DNA of 64,000 nt from Bidens hawaiensis (GCA_021521415.1 JAIQDT010001746.1:62001-126000), one strand, 5' to 3'; shown: positions 13,177-24,960, counted from the stretch's first letter. The notes: generated from the sequence alone by a model not told the origin. Made by a program: numbers and translations.

Positions 13177-14440
13177 TTTCCTCGTCGTCTTTCCCGATGA
13201 TGTCACCGGCCTTCCTCTCGTTCGTCCAATTCCGAATCAATCTTGTGCCCGGCGCAATGCCCATGGCCAAGGCTCCTTGTCGTCTAGCCCCGTCGGAAAT
13301 GCAAGAATTGTCGAACCAACTCGAAGAACTTTCCGATAAAGGTTTCATTTGTCCAAGCTCTTCTCCTTGGGGCACTCCCGTTCTCTTCGTGAAAAAGAAG
13401 GATGGTTCTATTCGTATGTGCATCGATTACCGAGAGCTTAACAAACTCACCATCAAAAATCGTGATCCCTTGCCACGAATCGATGACCTATTCGACCAAC
13501 TTCAAGGTGCAACGTGTTTCTCAAAAATTGATCTTCGATCGGGTTATTACCAATTGCGTGTTCACGAAGAAGAAATTCCTAAGACCGCTTTTTGTACTCG
13601 ATATGGATATTTCAAATTTTTGGTCATGCCCTTCGGGTTAACAAATGCGCCCGCGGTATTTATGGACCTCATGAACCGCGTTTGCAAACCATTCCTTGAT
13701 AAATTCGTTATTGTCTTTATTGATGACATCCTTATCTTTTATAAATCCAAAGCCGAACATGAGCATCATTTGCGTTCCATTCTCGAGCTCCTTTGAAACG
13801 AACGACTTTACGCCAAATTCTCCAAATGTGAATTTTGGCTCGAGGAAGTTCAATTTTTGGGACATATTGTAAACGACAAAGGTATTCATGTTGATCCCGC
13901 TAAAATTGAGGCCGTTAAGGATTGGAAAACTACAACGACTCTAAGATCTCATTGCCTCTTACCTCCCTCACTCATAAAGGGAAACCATTTGATTGAGGTT
14001 CGAAGCAAGAGGAAGCCTTTTGTACTCTCAAGGACATGCTTTGCAATGCTCCCATTCTAACCCTTCCCAATGGAAACGATGATTTTGTTGTATTTTGTGA
14101 TGCATCTCATCAAGGACTTGGTTGTGTTCTCATGCAACGAGGTCAAGTCACCGCTTACGCATCTAGGAAACTAAAGTTCAACGAAAAAGAACTATACGAC
14201 TCACGATCTCGAACTTGGTGCCGTCGTTTTTACTCTCAAAATCTGGAGACATTACCTTTATGGTACGAAATGTGTGGTTTTTACCGATCATAAAAGCCTC
14301 CAACACATTTTTAACCAAAAAGATCTCAACATGAGACATCGACGATGGGTCGAATTACTTAGTGATTACGATTGCGAGATTCGCTACCATCCCGGTAAAT
14401 CGAATGTTATCGCCGACGTCCTAAGTCTAAAAGTTAATGT
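13167..14440 (+). pseudogene. pol: Element B reverse transcriptase and RNase H, frameshifted
   Basis: RT runs in one frame from 13167: [58 protein letters not shown] and VFIDDILIF, with both aspartates of IDD present. It hits TGA at 13794 and continues in the same frame to about 13960 ([20 protein letters not shown]). A deletion and shift follow. RNase H appears in a second frame at 14036-14293 (FCDASHQGLGCVL). Its end, encoding [18 protein letters not shown] residues near 14385, is in yet another frame. The conserved ADALSR is altered to ADVLS. Confidence 0.87.
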
Positions 14441-14463
14441 TTAATTCGTTCTGCTTCTAAGCG

Positions 14464-15914
14464 TTGTTGTTCAAACCGATCTTCAAATTCGTATCTTTCA
14501 AGCTCAACGTACCTCTGTTGAAGAAGGTAACATGTACGAAGAAATGTCATGTGGAGCCGAGCTTCAACTCGGAACCAAACCCGATGGTCTTTTGCACTTT
14601 CTCAATCGTTTGTGGGTTCATGATTGCGATGACCTTCGTACTTTTATACTCGACGAAGCTCACAATTCACGGTATTTCGTTCATCCCGATGCGAATAAAA
14701 TGTATTTCGATCTTCATGCTACCTTTTGGTGGCCGGGTATGAAAAAGGACTTAGCGTTGTTTGTATCTAAAGGTCTTACTTGCTCAAAGGTCAAAGCCGA
14801 ACACCAAAGACCTTTTGGTTTACTCGAGCAACCACCGATTCCCGTTTGGAAATGAGAGGACATAGCTATGGACTTTATCACTAAACTACCCAACACCCAA
14901 AAAGGCAATGATAGCATTTGGGTGCTCATCAATCGTTGACCAAATCTGCTCAATTCATTCCGATCCGCAAGAAGTTTTCTGCAAGCATCTTGCTCAAATC
15001 TATGTTCGGGAAATTGTGTGCCGACACGGTTTGCCATTGTCTATTATCTTCGATCGTGATGCTCGTTTTACCTCTCATTTTTGGCTTTCACTTCAAGAAA
15101 CTTTGGGAATACGTCTCCATCTTAGCACCGCTAATCATCCTCAAACGGACGGTCAATCCGAACGTACAATTCAAAAACACTCTAGGATATGCTACGAGCG
15201 TGCATTCTTGATTTCGGTGGGAATTGGGATACTCACCTTCCTTTCATTGAGTTTTCGTATAACAATAAATATTGTTCTAGCATTGATATAGCTCCTTTTC
15301 AAGCTCTTTACGGTCGTAAATTTGGTTCCCCGATTAGTTGGAACGAAATTGGTGAAGCAGAAATCACGGGACCCGAAATAGTCCAAGAAGTGACCGATGT
15401 TATCGCTCAAATCCGCAAGAACCTCCTAGCCGCTAGAAGTCGTCAAATGAGTTACGCCGACAAACGGCAAAAACCGATCGAATTTAATGTTGACGATCTT
15501 GTCCATCTAAAAGTATCACCTTGGAAGGGGGTAGTCCGTTTCGGAAAGAAGAGTAATCTAGCTCCTCGTTTCGTTGGTCCTTTCAAAATTATTGAGCGTG
15601 TTGGGAAGATAGCTTATCGACTCGAACTACCACAAGAACTTGCCGGTGTTCATCTGACATTTCATGTTTCGAATCTTTTAGCCGAGGGTAATCTCGATAT
15701 ACTTCTCGACGAAGTACTTGTCAATGAGTCAATGATCATGGTTGAACGACCCGTTGAAATCATGGATCGCAACGAGAAGAAAACCAAGCATAGTCGTACT
15801 CGGTTAGTCAAAGTTCGATAGGAATCACGGCGTGGCACAGAATTCACTAGGGAACGAGAAGACGAAATGAAAGAGAATTATCCACATTTGTTTGTATCAT
15901 CATCTTCGTCTTAA
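14464..15914 (+). pseudogene. pol: Element B integrase with chromodomain-like tail, frameshifted
   Basis: The zinc-binding part is in the frame 14532-14855: EAHNSRYFVHPDANKMY, then GLTCSKVKAEH where the family has CxxC, so the first Cys is lost. That frame ends at TGA 14853, where a Trp codon is expected. The core follows in shifted frames (MDFITKLP near 14871, IIFDRDARF near 15043). The C-terminal half is open at 15189-15821: YNNKYCSSI, GPFKIIERVGKIAYRL, HVSNLL. TAG at 15819 also replaces an expected Trp. Beyond it the same frame reads EFTRERED and NYPHLF to the stop at 15912-15914. This tail is the chromodomain-like region of Tekay-type elements. Confidence 0.86.
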
Positions 15915-16197
15915 TTTCGGGACGAAATTTACTAAAGTAGGAGATACTGTGACATTCGTCAATTTTGGGTCTGGATTTGTATTCGTTTTGTAATCTTTTA
16001 TTATGTAAACTGACCCGTTTTGTAAACCGAAGCTTATGTTATAATCAAAATGATGGATTTTATGTTACAATATTGTTTTACACTTGTTGGGTATTGAAAA
16101 CATTCTTTTCGGTCCTTAAATCGCGTAAAAATCACTTAAAAAAGAACTTTAGGGGCCAAAACTGTCATTTTTGAAAGTTGGAAAAGTCAGGCATACA

Positions 16198-16220
16198 CCC
16201 CATCGCGATACGCGATGGGG
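16198..16220 (+). repeat. Perfect GC-rich hairpin in element B 3' LTR
   Basis: CCCCATCGCG and CGCGATGGGG are perfect inverted arms around a 3-base ATA loop. A partial repeat (CATCGCGTGG...CGATGG) follows within 30 bases. Confidence 0.9.
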
Positions 16221-16652
16221 GACATCCTATGGCATCGCGTGGCTCGATGGCCCCAGTTGAAGCACCTCGTATTTTTGTTGTTTTGTGTTTTGTTTTGATC
16301 CATTTTGCATGCAAACTCTAGATATTTACACCCATATTTGACCACCAACATTACCCTATATATACACCACCATTTCCTTTCATTTTCCCCTGCTACATAT
16401 CCAAAAAATCTCTCAAACTTTAGAGATTCAAGGACGTATTTTAGTGTTCTTGAAGGTTTGACTTCCAAAAGTCAAACTGAGTTAAATCTTTCAGTCTAAT
16501 TAGCTTATGTAGTCTTATTAATACTTGTATATGGTGGAACAACATATATATAATATACACCCCTTGTTACCTTTGATAGTTACTTCTCTGATCCCGGTCG
16601 GTGAGGTTTGGGACCTCGTAAGGCAAGGCTTCATGGAGGACTTTCGAGTCCT

Positions 16653-16654
<2 letters not shown>

Positions 16655-16701
<47 letters not shown>
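16655..16701 (+). repeat. (AT)n microsatellite
   Basis: About 23 AT dinucleotides run directly into the left end of the neighbouring TIR element. Confidence 0.97.
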
Positions 16702-16703
<2 letters not shown>

Positions 16704-17375
16704 GGTGGGATATAGAGAGAACTTCTTTTAAAGAGAGAACTAGAGAACTAGTAAAGAATTATTTTTAACTATTTTTACAAAAATATTTTGTGATTTCTTT
16801 TTCTTTCCTCCTTCTAATAAGATGATATTGTTCCTAAAAAAAAACTTGTCGGTGTAGTACTGTAGTGCATATGTGCACTAATGCCTATTGCATATATACA
16901 ATAGTGTTTTATTGCATATAATACAACACAATTGCATTATCCAATATACACTATTGAATATATCCAAATACGACACTAATAATTGTATGCAAAACACATT
17001 ATCGCATATATGTAATACAACACTAATGCACATATGAACTATATCGATTTTTTTTTTAATTTTTGTATATAATAAAACACTATTGCAAATATACAATACA
17101 AAAAACTATATATATGCTATTCAACACTATTTAAAATATCAAAATGCATACTATTGCATATATGCATTATAAAAAAAGTCGGTGTATTGCATATATGCAT
17201 TACTCGTTAATTTTTTTTATTATTTTTATATTTTTTTGTGGTGAAGAATAACAACATATAAGAAGGATGAAGGAAAAAAACTTTTAAAAATATATTTTTT
17301 AATTAAATTAAAAATATTTCATTATTATTTCTCTAGTTCTCTCCTTAAATGGAGTTCTCTCATGATCCTCTCCCT
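16702..17375. mobile_element. Non-autonomous TIR element (674 bp) in a TA-repeat
   Basis: The left end GGGGTGGGATATAGAGAGAA and the reverse complement of the right end, AGGGAGAGGATCATGAGAGA, can be aligned for about 50 bases, sharing AGAGAGAACT and AGAGAACTAGAGAA. (TA)n lies on both sides. The interior is AT-rich with repeated TTGCATATA/ATGCA motifs and no open frame. It is a MITE-like element; the superfamily is unknown and the TSD cannot be told from the TA repeat. Confidence 0.75.
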
Positions 17376-18464
17376 ATATATTTATATATATATATAACTT
17401 GTATATACATATTAATCTTGCTTAACTTTTGTTCATTTTAGTTTGTTTGTCATATTTACAAGTTCCATGGTTATGGGTTCTAAGAGACTAGCCTCGGTTT
17501 AACCGTAAATAGCACTAGACCTTAAACCAAACTTTTGTTTAAAGACTTTATTGTTAACTTTTTGGTTGTAAAACTTAAGTATTTTCATTTGTACGTTATT
17601 ATACAAGTTCTTTGATATTTGGGCATGTGGAAACCATCTATGAACTTGTTGTGAGATGGAAACCGCACCAATCCGATTTTCATTCGCTTAAGACACACAA
17701 GTGTGCTTTTAGCTATCAAGACTTGTATATTTTTTTAAAAATAGTTTACAAACTGATTTTAATTATTTTCTTAAATACTTGGAAATATTGGATCCAACTT
17801 GATCTCACAACAATGTTTGGACCGACAAAATCAAACACTCGCTTAACGTGCGTTGTTAGTTCTAAAACAATAGAACTAAATACTTGGTTAAGTCTTGTTA
17901 AGTTTTATTGAGTTATCTCATAACATTCATTATTTTGGAAAGTTGACTTTGAGTTTGACCAATTATCAACCTAGCAAGGTGTCGTTAATGTATGCTTATT
18001 AACGGTAAATATAAATCCTAGGCTATTTGGCATCCCCTTATAGCAAGATGTCGCTAATGTATTCCATAAGTGATCTCATCTTTTTATCCAAATTATTTCT
18101 AATATTTATTGTTTCGTATACAAGATTGTGGCTTTTCTTATTATATACATATGTGTTCAAAACTATGAATTGCTCACCAACCTTTGTGTTGATAAACTTT
18201 ATTTTATGAAATGTTACATGTTTGCATTTAGGTTGATTATGGAGTGTGGATAAAATGTCATCAAGACCTTTAGGATATTTGCAAAACGAAAAATTTATGA
18301 TTTTCTATATTTTGTTGTATTTGTCTGATGAATATTGTTATGTGACATTTGATGTTGTGAAATGAAATGAGTTTGTTAAATATTGTCTCTTTAAATAGTG
18401 TCATGCGCTTATGAGCAATCGTTACATCCCGACATGTTCCGCCGCCTTTGGTCGGGGTGTGACA

Positions 18465-19207
18465 AGTTCGAATGGCCCAACGAAACTAACGAACAAAAGT
18501 AAATGAGTTGGACGGCCCATGAGCGTTGCAATGCATTTTAATTATCCCAACTAATTAACAAATTAAAAATACAATAGAGTTTGTTGACCAATGAGCGCTG
18601 CATGGCATTTTACTAGACCAAACTAGCTAACGAATAAACGAGAGAGAAATATGAGTAGTTGGAGCATCTTGTGAACCACCACGTATTATGAACTTCAAAA
18701 ATTACATTCAAAACAAGATGAGGAATGGATAGTAGGAGTGCCCATGGAAACATGGATTTTTCATCCAACTAACCAACTAAATAACAAAACACAATAATAA
18801 GAATTTACCGAATTTAGCCACAAACCACCGTGAATTCGGTTTAAAATCAAGCTAAGGTGTCAGTCGCATGACAATTGTGTTCCGCTTTGGCCTAGAGAAA
18901 CTTGTCATACTACCAAGCCTTAAGGTGAAGGAGTAAAAACAAAACTAGGGAAATCTTAATGAATTCCCATAGATAAAAGACAATCTAATTTGATTTAAAT
19001 TAATTAAGAAAAATTATCTTTGAAGGTTGAGGCATAGCCTCGGAGTTGTGTGTGTGTGCACGCCAATATATTAATAAACAATCATTAATTAATTATCAAA
19101 GAAAGCTGTAAACAATTATTTTTGAACACATAAGGCAAACAAATAAGAACGTATGGGGCTCATAAGCACGTTACTAAGGCACCACTAACGACCTATCTTA
19201 AACCTTC
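18465..19207 (-). other. Element J leader (minus-strand relative of B)
   Basis: Read on the minus strand this lies just downstream of a PBS and LTR of element J. Blocks such as CACGGTGGTTTGTGG recall the GGTGGTTCAT motif in B's leader. No coding frame is visible. Element B adjoins it at 18464/18465, so B probably inserted here; J's gag would then lie beyond B, left of the window. Confidence 0.55.
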
Positions 19208-19220
19208 GGCTTTGATACCA
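19208..19220 (-). other. Element J primer-binding site
   Basis: On the minus strand this reads TGGTATCAAAGCC, three bases from the LTR end TGTGACA. It matches the initiator tRNA-Met complement with one change. Confidence 0.85.
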
Positions 19221-19223
19221 ATC

Positions 19224-19834
19224 TGTCACATCCCAACCTAAGGCGGAAATGCTGGGGCATGAGCTGATTGCTCACAGCTCTCAAGGTACTATCACGCAAT
19301 AATTTAAAGGTGACAATATCTATTTATTTAATTAAATATTCAAATAAGTTCAAATACAAAGTACAACTCATTAAACAAACAATGAATACAATTCTAAGTT
19401 TTGATTATAATTCTTATAACTTAATTCTTCACTAAGTCTTTACCAACTTCCATTAAATTCAAAAATAATCTGCACATGCGTATAAAATAGAAAGGTTTGT
19501 CAACAACACATGTTGAGTGGATGAAACACCAGTTTAAGATACTACAACAATAATATATAATAATAATAAAGAAAAGTACAAATTGTGTCAAGTGAGATAA
19601 GCAATTTTAAAAATTGAGCAAGTAATTATGTTGTCAGTAAGCTCGATGCCAGATGAACTATACGATGGCTAACACGATGGGCGTATGATCATACTAGTTT
19701 GAGAATTTGTTGGACCTCTCCGAAATGTAATAAAGAAAAGCATATAAGCATATAACGCGTGAAGCATAAATTGTTAACCACACATGACTAACAGTTGCGT
19801 TTTTGAATACTAGATAATAGTTAAATAATGTAAA
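19224..19834 (-). repeat. Element J 5' LTR, PBS-proximal part
   Basis: On the plus strand it starts TGTCACATCCC, the reverse of an LTR end. The first ~130 bases resemble the reversed end of B's LTR (CTAAGGCGG; GTACTATCACGC; a GACAATAT block), so J is a distant relative of B. LTR F interrupts it at 19835 and it resumes at 23151. Confidence 0.7.
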
Positions 19835-20290
19835 TGTAAGGCCCCACGCTCGGTGCCCTACTTTAGCGTTGGATTTACTCATAAACATAGTTCTAAATAT
19901 CAGAGTTAATTAAAAATTTCGCGGAATAATATTAAGGTCAACCATTCATTACATAAGTTTAAATTTAAAATAATATAAAACATATCCTTTTAATTCAAAC
20001 ATAAACAACCGAGTCTTCGGATGCTAGCTTCTTTATTCATCTTGCCATGTGTTCCCCTTCAAGGCAGATGTCTCATCCTACTCACATGCGTTCATACTAA
20101 AAGTCAGCTACGCTGAGTGAGTTCTAGTTAATCAGGCAACATACAATACATTCACATATTTACATATATGTATCCATAGATATATATTACATACTTAGCC
20201 TGTTATATTTCTTTCATTCATACATACATATTTTCTTTCTATCTTTCATACTTTCATGCACTCATAGTACATACATAACTATCTTTACCA

Positions 20291-20440
20291 TCTCAGATAT
20301 TTTTAGGGTCTGGTCCCTTCCTTCTCTATCTCAGATATTATTAGGGTCTTGTCCCTTCCTTATCTATCTAAGATATTATTAGGGTCTGGTCCCTTCCTAC
20401 TCTGTCTCAGATATTATTAGCGTCTGGTCCCTTCCTTCAC
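20291..20440 (-). repeat. 38-bp minisatellite in LTR F
   Basis: Four units begin with TCTCAGATATT or a variant and contain TTAGGGTCTGGTCCCTTCCT. The same unit, reversed, occurs in the LTR of E (27504-27765); a diverged form is in G (57888-58055). Confidence 0.9.
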
Positions 20441-20470
20441 AATCTAATCAACCATTCTTACGCTTCTTAA

Positions 20471-23062
20471 AACATTCATTCTATTATATACATTCATTTA
20501 TATATTCTTACTCATTCATACATCATTCATACACCTTATAAAAGACACATCTTCCCTGGCAATACGTGCAATATTCAAAGATCGTTCACGTACCGACAAG
20601 CATACATTCATAACATTCATACATTCTATCGCATCAATCATTTTAGCATACACTTACCATTTTAGGTAAGTGATTAACATTCACATTGAGTATGCACACA
20701 GCCCCGAAAACATAACAAGGAAATGAGACTAGAAACTCACCTGAACTCGGTTACGTTTACCATTAATGGTTATTCCTTTCTTTGGCTGTGCGCGACTAAC
20801 TGTATAACAATTACACATATCAATTGACTATCACTACCCATATCGTGTTTCTAGTTTGATAATAACCCTCGACGAACATGGGTCCTGGGGGTAGTGCCTC
20901 TTGCAGCGGGGTTCTAGGGGCGGTAGCCCCTAGTAGGGTCCAAGGGGCAGAGCCCCTGGCTGGGGTCCAGGGACCTTTCTGTCATTCTTTCAAAGTTTAG
21001 TTCGTCATCCAGTTCGTCATCCAGTCCTTTAACGAATGGACTCCTATGTTATTTCTCAACGTTGAACCTTTATTATGAACTGGTATTTATAACGAACTGG
21101 CCTTTATAATGAAGTGGGGGGGGGGGTTCATTCGTCAGTTCTCCGTTAATGAATTACTTAACGAATGGCTTAACGAACTGCTGCTAATTCGTTATTTCTT
21201 CTTAATGAATGGGCGTAACGAATTGCTTGCTAATTCGTTATTATCCCGTTAAGGAATTAGGGTTAGGTTGGAGAATGTCAGAAACATTCTTTGACATTCC
21301 TTTATCCTCGTACGTCGCCTTTCCGGCGACGCCGTGCCGGAAAAACGGGCGGTGGCCGGAAAAGCGTATTTTACCTCGTTTTACACTGTTTTTCACCGTT
21401 TTTCATCCCGCTCGATCCATATCTGAATTAGGGTGATCCCTAAGCTCATCTTTTGATCGGTTTATACCCGATTCTTTCCGGATTTCGTGACTTTAATGGT
21501 TTAGTGTGTCGGATCGTCGTTTCGCGACTAGATCTAGCGGGTTTGGATCCATATAATGTCATACTAACTTTACCTCGGATCGATACTCGGTTTTCCTTCT
21601 TGGTTTCGGTTAGAGAAAGAGAAATATGAGAGAGACCTTAAGTGTGTGTTTTGGTTGGTGTATGGAATGGATGAAAATGAATGAATTAACGGTTAATTAT
21701 GGTACTTATATCATGGGTCATGGGCTTAAGCCCATGACCTTTCCTTGTTAATCCAAGTCCATAACATTCATTCTATTATATACATTCATTTATATATTCT
21801 TACTCATTCATACATCATTCATACACCGTATAAAAGACACATCTTCCCTGGCAATACGTGCAATATTCAAAGATCGTTCACGTACCGACAAGCATACATT
21901 CATAACATTCATACATTCTATCACATCAATCATTTTAGCATACACTTAACATTTTAGGTAAGTGATTAACATTCACATTGAGTATGCACACAGCCCCGAA
22001 AACAGAACAAGGAAATGAGACTAGAAACTCACCTGAACTCGGTTACGTTCACCATTAATGGTTATTCCTTTCTTTAGCTGTGCGCGACTAACTGTATAAC
22101 AATTACACGTATCAATTGACTATCACTACCCATATCGTGTTTCTAGTTTGATAATAACCCTCGACGATCATGGGTCCTGGGGGTAGTACCTCTGGCAGCG
22201 GGGTTCTAGGGGCGGTAGCCCCTAGTAGGGTCCAAGGGGCAGAGCCCCTGGCTGGGGTCCAGGGACCTTTCTGTCATTCTTTCAAAGTTTAGTTCGTCAT
22301 CCAGTTCGTCATCCAGTCCTTTAACGAATGGACTCCTATGTTATTTCTCAACGTTGAAACTTTATTATGAACTGGTATTTATAACGAACTGGCCTTTATA
22401 ATGAACTGAGGGGGGGGGGGGGGGGGTCATTCGTCAGTTCTCCGTTAATGAATTACTTAACGAATGGCTTAACGAACTGCTGCTAATTCGTTATTTCTTC
22501 TTAATGAATGGGCGTAACGAATTGCTTGTTAATTCGTTATTATCCCGTTAACGAATTAGGGTTAGGTTGGAGAATGTCAGAAACATTCTTTGACATTCCT
22601 TTATCCTCGTACGTCGCCTTTCCGGCGCCGCCGTGCCGGAAAAACGGGCGGTGGCCGGAAAAGCGTATTTTACCTCGTTTTTTACTGTTTTTCACCGTTT
22701 TTCATCCCGCTCGATCCATATCTGAATTAGGGTGATCCCTAAGCTCATCTTTTGATCGGTTTATACCCGATTCTATCCGGATTTCGTGACTTTAATGGTT
22801 TAGTGTGTCGGATCGTCGTTTCGCGACTAGATCTAGCGGGTTTGGATCCATATAATGTCATACTAACATTACCTCGGATCGATACTCGGTTTTCCTTCTT
22901 GGTTTCGGTTAGAGAAAGAGAAATATGAGAGAGACCTTAAGTGTGTGTTTTGGTTGGTGTATGGAATGGATGAAAATGAATGAATTAACGGTTAATTATG
23001 GTACTTATATCATGGGTCATGGGCTTAAGCCCATGACCTTTTTTTGTTAATCCAAGTCCATA
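20471..23062. repeat. 1.29-kb direct tandem duplication inside LTR F
   Basis: AACATTCATTCTATTATATA starts at 20471 and again at 21763. The two units (20471-21762 and 21763-23062) differ by a few substitutions and by the length of a G run (about 21117 and about 22407). The right boundary is the shared block TCCAAGTCCATAAC at 21752 and 23051. Each unit holds GC-rich hairpins (CTAGGGGC/GCCCCTAG; AGGGGC/GCCCCT) and many AACGAAT/ATTCGTT motifs. A 75-codon open frame is present once per unit and is not a gene. Confidence 0.92.
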
Positions 23063-23830
23063 ACCCATATCTATTTAACCTAACACTAGCCCGACTCATA
23101 ATAACTCACATTTTATTTTATTAACGGAAACGAGAAAACGGGATGTTACAGTATATACGCACACGTCCCCAAAAAAAGGGGAGTGATTACTCACCTTAGA
23201 AATTTAAGCAAGAGATAAATAATTACGATAAGAATAGTAGCAGACAAGTACCACGCTCGTCGAGATGGATCAACGGAATGTCCTAAGTAAAATAATACGA
23301 GAGATACTAATAATTAATGAATAAATTCTTTAGATTCGAGTTTTGAGTTAATGAACGGTTAATCAAGAGTTACAATATTTTACTTAAAGTTTATTTTATA
23401 AAAGTTACTAAAACTATATAAAATAAAATAAATCCTTTTCTTTAAGAATATTAAAGTTGTAATAATAAATTTTTTGTATCGATCGGTATTTGTGAAATAA
23501 TAATTTAATTAAACTTGCTTTCTTAACAAATGTTACTTTTAAATTATTATCATAAATAACAGTATCTAAATAATATATAATCGTTTATAACAATACATGT
23601 ACTTAACTATCAAAGTTATAGTAAATAATATATAGTTATTACATGTACTTAACTATCAAAGTTATAGTAAATAATATATAAATAACTATATAAACACAAA
23701 AAGATACATTTAGAAAAATACTTGACCAATAATTATGTTAATAAATAAGATATATTTTATTTACGTATTTTATATTAAAACTTTATTAAAAATCTTTTGT
23801 TACAAACCTTTAACAATTTAAAACATATTT

Positions 23831-23842
23831 ACACACACACAT

Positions 23843-23886
<44 letters not shown>
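23831..23886 (+). repeat. (CA)n(TA)n compound microsatellite
   Basis: A run of ACAC dinucleotides with one interruption changes into about 13 TA dinucleotides. Confidence 0.95.
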
Positions 23887-23889
<3 letters not shown>

Positions 23890-24339
23890 TAAGTTCAAGA
23901 AATAAATCAAATTATTGCAAGAAATGAGAGAAGTGGCTTCAGCCAATAAGAAATTTTCTATTCTTTTTTCTTTTGTTTTTAATGAAGGGATAGAAAGGTA
24001 AAATCCCATATCCTTTTGTATATGGAAAGTTTGATTTCTCTTATTAGGCTTTAAAATCAACGATTATTTGTTTAATTTAATTGGCTTTTATTTGATGTTT
24101 TCACTCACTTTTCTTATTCAGCAATTGTTTTCATTTATTTTCTTTTTCTTTTCAAATCCTGTTCCATTTTCATTTATATACCTGCATAAAATCTTCATAT
24201 CGTAAAACTAGCTAAATTTGATTTTCACATTTTAAGGATTCTATTTTAATACAATAATCCAAAATAGACACTCCTACACATTTGAACAAATAAAACAAAC
24301 TAATTATAAAAATATTAATTGTTTATGTTTTGATAGAAG

Positions 24340-24960
24340 TTCTTAATCGAAAGTTGTGGTTGAATACATCCTATGTAAGTGGTAAATATTCTAGACGAAT
24401 AAAAATTATAAGCATTAACATGTAACATTTACTACACAACTTTGATAAATTCATACACCGTGGTATTTGAAAATATCCTACACAAGTGTTATTCAACTGT
24501 ACAAATAAAAATCTTAAAAAACTATAAACGTTCCTACACAAAACTAAAGAACCCATTTAACATTTCCTACACAAATTTAATAAATTTATACAGTGTGGTA
24601 TTCGAATATATCCTACACAAGTGTTTATCATATAAAAAATCTGAATAAACATACAACTCTTCCTACACAAAATTAACAACTCATACACAATGGTATTTGA
24701 ATATATCCTACGTATGTAATTATGCTAAGCAAAATAATAAAACATTCTCGTTAACAATACCCGACATAAGTCGAAAATATCCTACACAGTCAAGAAATCA
24801 TTCTCATTAGTTTTGAATATATCCTACATAAGTTGAAAACATCATACATAATTTGTGGATCTTTTCATATTTGTGAACAACCACTTTTTTCTTATGTAGT
24901 CCGCCAAAGTAAATGATAAAAACCATACCTACATAGATAGAAGACAATCCTACACTCGCA
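24340..24960. repeat. Diverged tandem repeat with TCCTACACAA core
   Basis: TCCTACACAA or a close variant occurs about eight times (for example near 24476, 24531, 24567, 24610 and 24660). Repeated companions are TTTAATAAATT, CATACACCGTGGTATTTGAA and AATATATCCTACAC. The period is roughly 110-135 bases. Divergence between units suggests an old array. Confidence 0.65.

Larger units (their letters stand above)
8744..18464 (+). mobile_element. Element B: Ty3/gypsy chromovirus, second family
   Basis: A partial 5' LTR (8744-10315) and a 3' LTR (15948-18464) flank a PBS, leader, gag and pol in Ty3/gypsy order. B's LTRs and proteins differ from those of A, C and D. The 5' LTR is interrupted by element A, so its first part lies left of the window. 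Coding frames are easy to follow but hold several stops and frameshifts. The right flank is the leader of a related element in opposite orientation (J). Confidence 0.9.
15948..18464 (+). repeat. Element B 3' LTR (2.5 kb, with insertion and deletion)
   Basis: It begins TGTGACATTCG shortly after a weak purine tract (AAAGTAGGAGA, about 15935) and ends GTGTGACA at 18464. Its right third (17474-18464) pairs with the 5' LTR but lacks about 0.6 kb, the junction lying near 17971. It contains a 23-bp palindrome, a (TA)n run and a 674-bp TIR element. Two stretches of LTR sequence, 16221-16650 and 17400-17470, hold no other feature I recognise. Confidence 0.88.
19835..23150 (-). mobile_element. LTR F: minus-strand solo LTR of the E family (3.3 kb)
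   Basis: On the plus strand it runs from TGTAAGGCCCC to GGGATGTTACA. The first ~130 bases match the reversed end of E's 5' LTR (28217 leftward), including the block TAAATATCAGAGTTAATTAA. No PBS or internal sequence adjoins it, so it looks like a solo LTR left by recombination. Flanks are GTAAA and GTATA, an imperfect 5-bp duplication. It holds a 38-bp minisatellite and a 1.29 kb tandem duplication. Confidence 0.8.

Noticed and set aside
21209..22735. Pair of 75-codon open frames (21209-21436 and 22508-22735)
   Set aside because: They are the same frame copied by the tandem duplication in LTR F, with no recognisable domain or start context.
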